A stretch of 7,373 nt of DNA, taken from assembly GCA_002900555.1 (NCBI GenBank), contig MUGD01000094.1, positions 1-7,373 on the forward strand. The letters are read 5' to 3'. A program made the position numbers and the translations under genes. The notes under the pieces were generated by a model, which saw only the letters and a list, made by a program, of their open reading frames with translations, was not told the origin of the DNA and ran no database searches. How positions within the stretch are numbered: the first letter of the stretch is position 1; each line of letters begins with the position of its first letter. The stretch is from Thermoplasmata archaeon M9B2D (lineage in GTDB: Archaea > Thermoplasmatota > E2 > DHVEG-1). Below, piece after piece: positions 5,441 to 7,373 of this stretch.

Positions 5441-5805
5441 TACATGGAAAATGTGATGAAGCGATCCACTTCACCAATTTGCTCAGCAAATTCAGTCAAA
5501 CCACTAACTTCGACGCATTCAATAAAGTCGCTACCTCTCTGATCAAAACCTCGAGCCGAGGTACAGAGTCCGCAAGCCTGGAACTCCACACCTTCATTAG
5601 CTAGTTCGAGAAACTTATCATTCATCGGTCTATCAGGATCTGGATCCTGGTTCAATTTTGCATTATTAACGCCATCCACGAACAGGAAAACTTTCACTTC
5701 ATAATCCTTCTGGAGAGCAGTTTTACATAGACTATAGAAGGTATGACTATTTTGGAAAGTGTATGGCGATGTCATCAACAAGATGCCTAGCGTCTTCTTT
5801 TCCAT
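5440..5805 (-). CDS. tusD: TusD/DsrE-like sulfur-carrier subunit (active Cys78)
   Basis: 121 residues, DsrE/DsrF-like Rossmann-type fold. TusD/DsrE carries the persulfide sulfur in the TusBCD/DsrEFH complex. Seen: a TLGILLMTSPYTFQNSHTFY start (strand then conserved SPYxxQNSxTFxxL helix), the VKVFLFVDGVNNA strand and loop at 38-49 (compare FFYREGVYNA), GVEFQACGLCTSARG at 72-86, and the VDRFITF end. The first Cys of CGLC is residue 78 and aligns by position with the essential Cys78 of E. coli TusD; Cys81 adds a CxxC not found in that protein, as in many archaeal and clostridial DsrE-type proteins. The start is ATG with AAGGAGAT upstream (nine bases from GGAG). It is first in the operon, behind a good TATA box at 5851-5857. 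The sulfur acceptor is unknown, as no TusE/DsrC is encoded in the window. Confidence 0.89.
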   Translation of the reverse strand: MEKKTLGILLMTSPYTFQNSHTFYSLCKTALQKDYEVKVFLFVDGVNNAKLNQDPDPDRPMNDKFLELANEGVEFQACGLCTSARGFDQRGSDFIECVEVSGLTEFAEQIGEVDRFITFSM

Positions 5806-5850
5806 CGGTTACATCTCCTTTGAGCGTTTATGGCGACGGCTAAGTACTTG

Positions 5851-5857
5851 TTATAAA
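5851..5857 (-). promoter_or_regulatory. Archaeal TATA box of the TusDCB-like operon
   Basis: TTTATAA on the minus strand in the 150-base spacer behind the second ICMT-like gene. Initiation about 25 bases downstream (near 5828-5830) would leave a leader of some 22-25 bases containing AAGGAGAT and ending at the ATG (5805). Spacing and sequence both fit, so the operon very likely has its own promoter and is not read through from 5956-6438. Confidence 0.6.
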
Positions 5858-5955
5858 GGATACTCTCTGACAGTTTCAAATTCTAAGCAAAATGGTCATG
5901 GTACTAGTTCATTTGCAATTGAATCCAATGAGAGAAGATCATACTTTGAATTTCC

Positions 5956-6438
5956 TTATCCTATATAGTACATCCAAATTCCTTTGAAGATGTTCAATCG
6001 AGGGACTTCCTTTTGATATTTCGAGTATTGCCCAGGGAATTTGATTGAATTAGCTTCTTCTTCACGATGGATTATAATCATTACAAGCGGAACGATAATG
6101 AGAGTACATATTGCACTGAACCAAGATTGCGAGATAAGAGCGAGAGAGATTGACATCAACATATAGCCTGCATAAAGAGGGTGTCGAATAACTCCGTAGA
6201 CTCCTTTGGTCACAATTACTGCGGTGCCGACCAAGCTCTTTCCTTCTGGTATATCACCGTAGGTATTCAAAGCCATTAAGGAAAGCGTAAAGAGAAGAAA
6301 GCTGGGAATCAACATAAACCATCCGATCCCAAAGATAATGATGTTTAGTCCGTAGTTATCAAAGTAGAATAGTAGAAGCAATTGCAATAGGAACAATAGG
6401 CCTGCTGTAGATTCGATAGTGTTATCAGAAGGATTCAT
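5956..6438 (-). CDS. ICMT/PEMT-like integral membrane methyltransferase (second of two)
   Basis: 160-residue membrane protein of the isoprenylcysteine carboxyl methyltransferase-like superfamily, using S-adenosylmethionine at the membrane face. Hydrophobic segments lie at about 11-26, 31-58 and a tight pair at 91-124. The catalytic/SAM motif is canonical: GVYGVIRHPLYAGY at 79-92, followed by HREEEAN with glutamates at 126-128 and the FPGQYSKYQKEVPR tail at 134-147. Unlike the paralogue at 1388-1903 it keeps the RHPxYxG tyrosine. The start ATG has no Shine-Dalgarno; a TATA-like element about 30 bases upstream suggests a leaderless or near-leaderless message. It lies 150 bases ahead of the TusD-like gene on the same strand, but that operon has its own promoter, so a functional link is unproven. 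The substrate is unknown (lipid, isoprenoid or thiol are all possible). Confidence 0.9.
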   Translation of the reverse strand: MNPSDNTIESTAGLLFLLQLLLLFYFDNYGLNIIIFGIGWFMLIPSFLLFTLSLMALNTYGDIPEGKSLVGTAVIVTKGVYGVIRHPLYAGYMLMSISLALISQSWFSAICTLIIVPLVMIIIHREEEANSIKFPGQYSKYQKEVPRLNIFKGIWMYYIG

Positions 6439-6466
6439 TGCTGTGTTTTGTTTGTCGTACTCGGAA

Positions 6467-6474
6467 TCATAAAG
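6467..6474 (-). promoter_or_regulatory. Weak TATA-like element for the second ICMT-like gene
   Basis: CTTTATGA on the minus strand, with 28 bases between it and the ATG at 6438. That is the distance expected if transcription starts at or next to the start codon, consistent with the lack of a Shine-Dalgarno there. The 126-base divergent spacer (6439-6564) must also hold the plus-strand promoter for the leucine-rich-repeat gene; no convincing element for it was seen. Confidence 0.3.
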
Positions 6475-6564
6475 TCTTTGGCACAGAAGTATGAGTCAAG
6501 GATGATGTTTCAGCAACATTGAATACGTGATTATTGAAACTGCTTTACATCTCAAGTTTTGGTC

Positions 6565-7373
6565 ATGGAGCGTATTAAGATGGATGGAATCTTCATTGAA
6601 TATGTAGACAAAGACGACAAGGAGCGCAGATTCGAGATTGATGATGAAACTATTACCACACTTGATCTATCACGACACAACATTATCAGTATTCGCTTGG
6701 AATCGCTTTCAAACCTCGAGGACCTTCAGGATTTTCAACTAGCAAATAACATGATTGCAAAAATAGACCTTAGTCCACTCGTGGGACTGCCTAAACTTGA
6801 AACCCTGAGTCTCTTTAAGAATGCTCTTGATACGATAGATCTTGAGCAGCTCATTGGATGCAAGAACCTCAGAGAGCTCCATCTCGGTTCTAATAGCTTA
6901 AAGAGTGTCGACCTGAACCCTGCTGCGAAATTCAAGAACCTCACAAGGCTCCGCCTATTCAATAATCAATTAGAAGAACTAGACCTCTCCCCGCTCACCT
7001 CATGCAAGACTCTAGAAAGCCTTGAGATTGAAAACAACAAGATTGGAGAACTCGATCTCGTAGGCTTGGGAGGTTGTGTAAAACTCCAACAGCTAAACTT
7101 GATGTATAATTCATTATCACAGTTAGATTTGAAACCTCTTGAAAACTGTCGAGAATTAAAATTCCTATATCTCCATCACAACAAACTCAGCACAATTGAT
7201 TTACAACCATTAGAGAATTGCAGTGATTTTCGCATATTACGACTAGGTGGAAACCGGTTGAAACACATCGACCTCATGCCACTTGAAGCATGTTCTCAAT
7301 TAAGGCGCCTTGGTTTAGCTATGAATGAAATTGAAGAATTAGATCTATCGCCTCTTGCAAGTACCAGAAAGCT
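6565..7373 (+). CDS. Leucine-rich-repeat protein, 24-residue IDLxPLxxC repeats, 3' end outside window
   Basis: Open from ATG 6565 to the window end (269 full codons, no stop), so the C-terminus is unknown. Residues 1-29 form a short non-repeat cap containing YVDKDDKERRFEIDDE. From residue 30 there are ten tandem repeats of exactly 24 residues; nine (54, 78, 102, 126, 150, 174, 198, 222, 246) follow LxxLxLxxNxLxxIDLxPLxxCxx. Cys stands at repeat position 22 in six of the nine. Such solenoids bind proteins; there is no signal peptide, so a cytosolic location is expected. Similar IDLSPLxxC repeats are, as I recall, frequent in Asgard archaea, sometimes joined to other domains; whether a GTPase or other domain follows here cannot be seen. 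Start choice: the in-frame stop TGA at 6535 leaves TTG 6559, ATG 6565 or ATG 6580; none has a Shine-Dalgarno, so ATG 6565 is preferred but uncertain. Confidence 0.9.
   Translation, partial: MERIKMDGIFIEYVDKDDKERRFEIDDETITTLDLSRHNIISIRLESLSNLEDLQDFQLANNMIAKIDLSPLVGLPKLETLSLFKNALDTIDLEQLIGCKNLRELHLGSNSLKSVDLNPAAKFKNLTRLRLFNNQLEELDLSPLTSCKTLESLEIENNKIGELDLVGLGGCVKLQQLNLMYNSLSQLDLKPLENCRELKFLYLHHNKLSTIDLQPLENCSDFRILRLGGNRLKHIDLMPLEACSQLRRLGLAMNEIEELDLSPLASTRK

Noticed and set aside
5759..5968. Plus-strand open frame of 69 codons across the TusD-like promoter
   Set aside because: It overlaps the start of the TusD-like gene and its promoter antisense, shows no Shine-Dalgarno and no recognisable sequence pattern.
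1..7373. CRISPR array, insertion sequence, rRNA or attachment site
   Set aside because: No regularly spaced identical repeats, no transposase-like frame with terminal inverted repeats, and no rRNA/tRNA-like segments were seen; the only tandem periodicity is the diverged protein-level LRR array after 6565.

Overview
The window is a gene-dense stretch (roughly 40% G+C by eye) that reads as archaeal. The evidence is TATA-type promoters (clearest at 5851-5857 on the minus strand), ribosome-binding sites of the GGAGGTGAT type, several TTG/GTG starts, and gene families common in archaea: M32 carboxypeptidase, small isoprenylcysteine-methyltransferase-like membrane enzymes and a DsrEFH/TusDCB-type set. 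A leucine-rich-repeat protein of the IDLxPLxxC type suggests an Asgard (Thorarchaeia- or Lokiarchaeia-like) source. That placement is inference, because the window has no rRNA or other phylogenetic marker.

Left part (1-2562): the 3' 445 codons of an M32 metallocarboxypeptidase on the plus strand converge on a two-gene minus-strand unit. That unit encodes a single-pass membrane protein with a soluble beta-rich domain, followed by a one-base overlap (TAATG) with an ICMT/PEMT-like methyltransferase. A divergent intergenic region then leads to a plus-strand radical SAM protein (2787-3668, TTG start with a strong Shine-Dalgarno).

Middle (3669-4337): this region looks empty at first sight. It holds three closely spaced inverted repeats (3694-3781) and, on the minus strand, a chain of very small overlapping reading frames. 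The best supported is a 48-codon basic protein (3784-3930) with a perfect GGAGGTGAT ribosome-binding site and a GTG start that overlaps the stop of a 72-codon frame. A TATA-like element lies upstream and a hairpin followed by six T lies downstream, so this may be a small unannotated transcription unit or the remains of a decayed gene.

Right-centre (4338-5857): a compact minus-strand operon with a well-placed archaeal promoter encodes TusD/DsrE-, TusC/DsrF- and TusB/DsrH-like proteins in the classical order. A fourth, unrecognised 133-residue protein with a CxxC motif follows. The first three are expected to form a sulfur-carrier complex using Cys78 of the TusD-like subunit; the fourth is the best candidate for a new partner.

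Right end (5956-7373): a second ICMT-like methyltransferase on the minus strand is divergent from a plus-strand leucine-rich-repeat protein that runs off the end of the window after ten 24-residue repeats.
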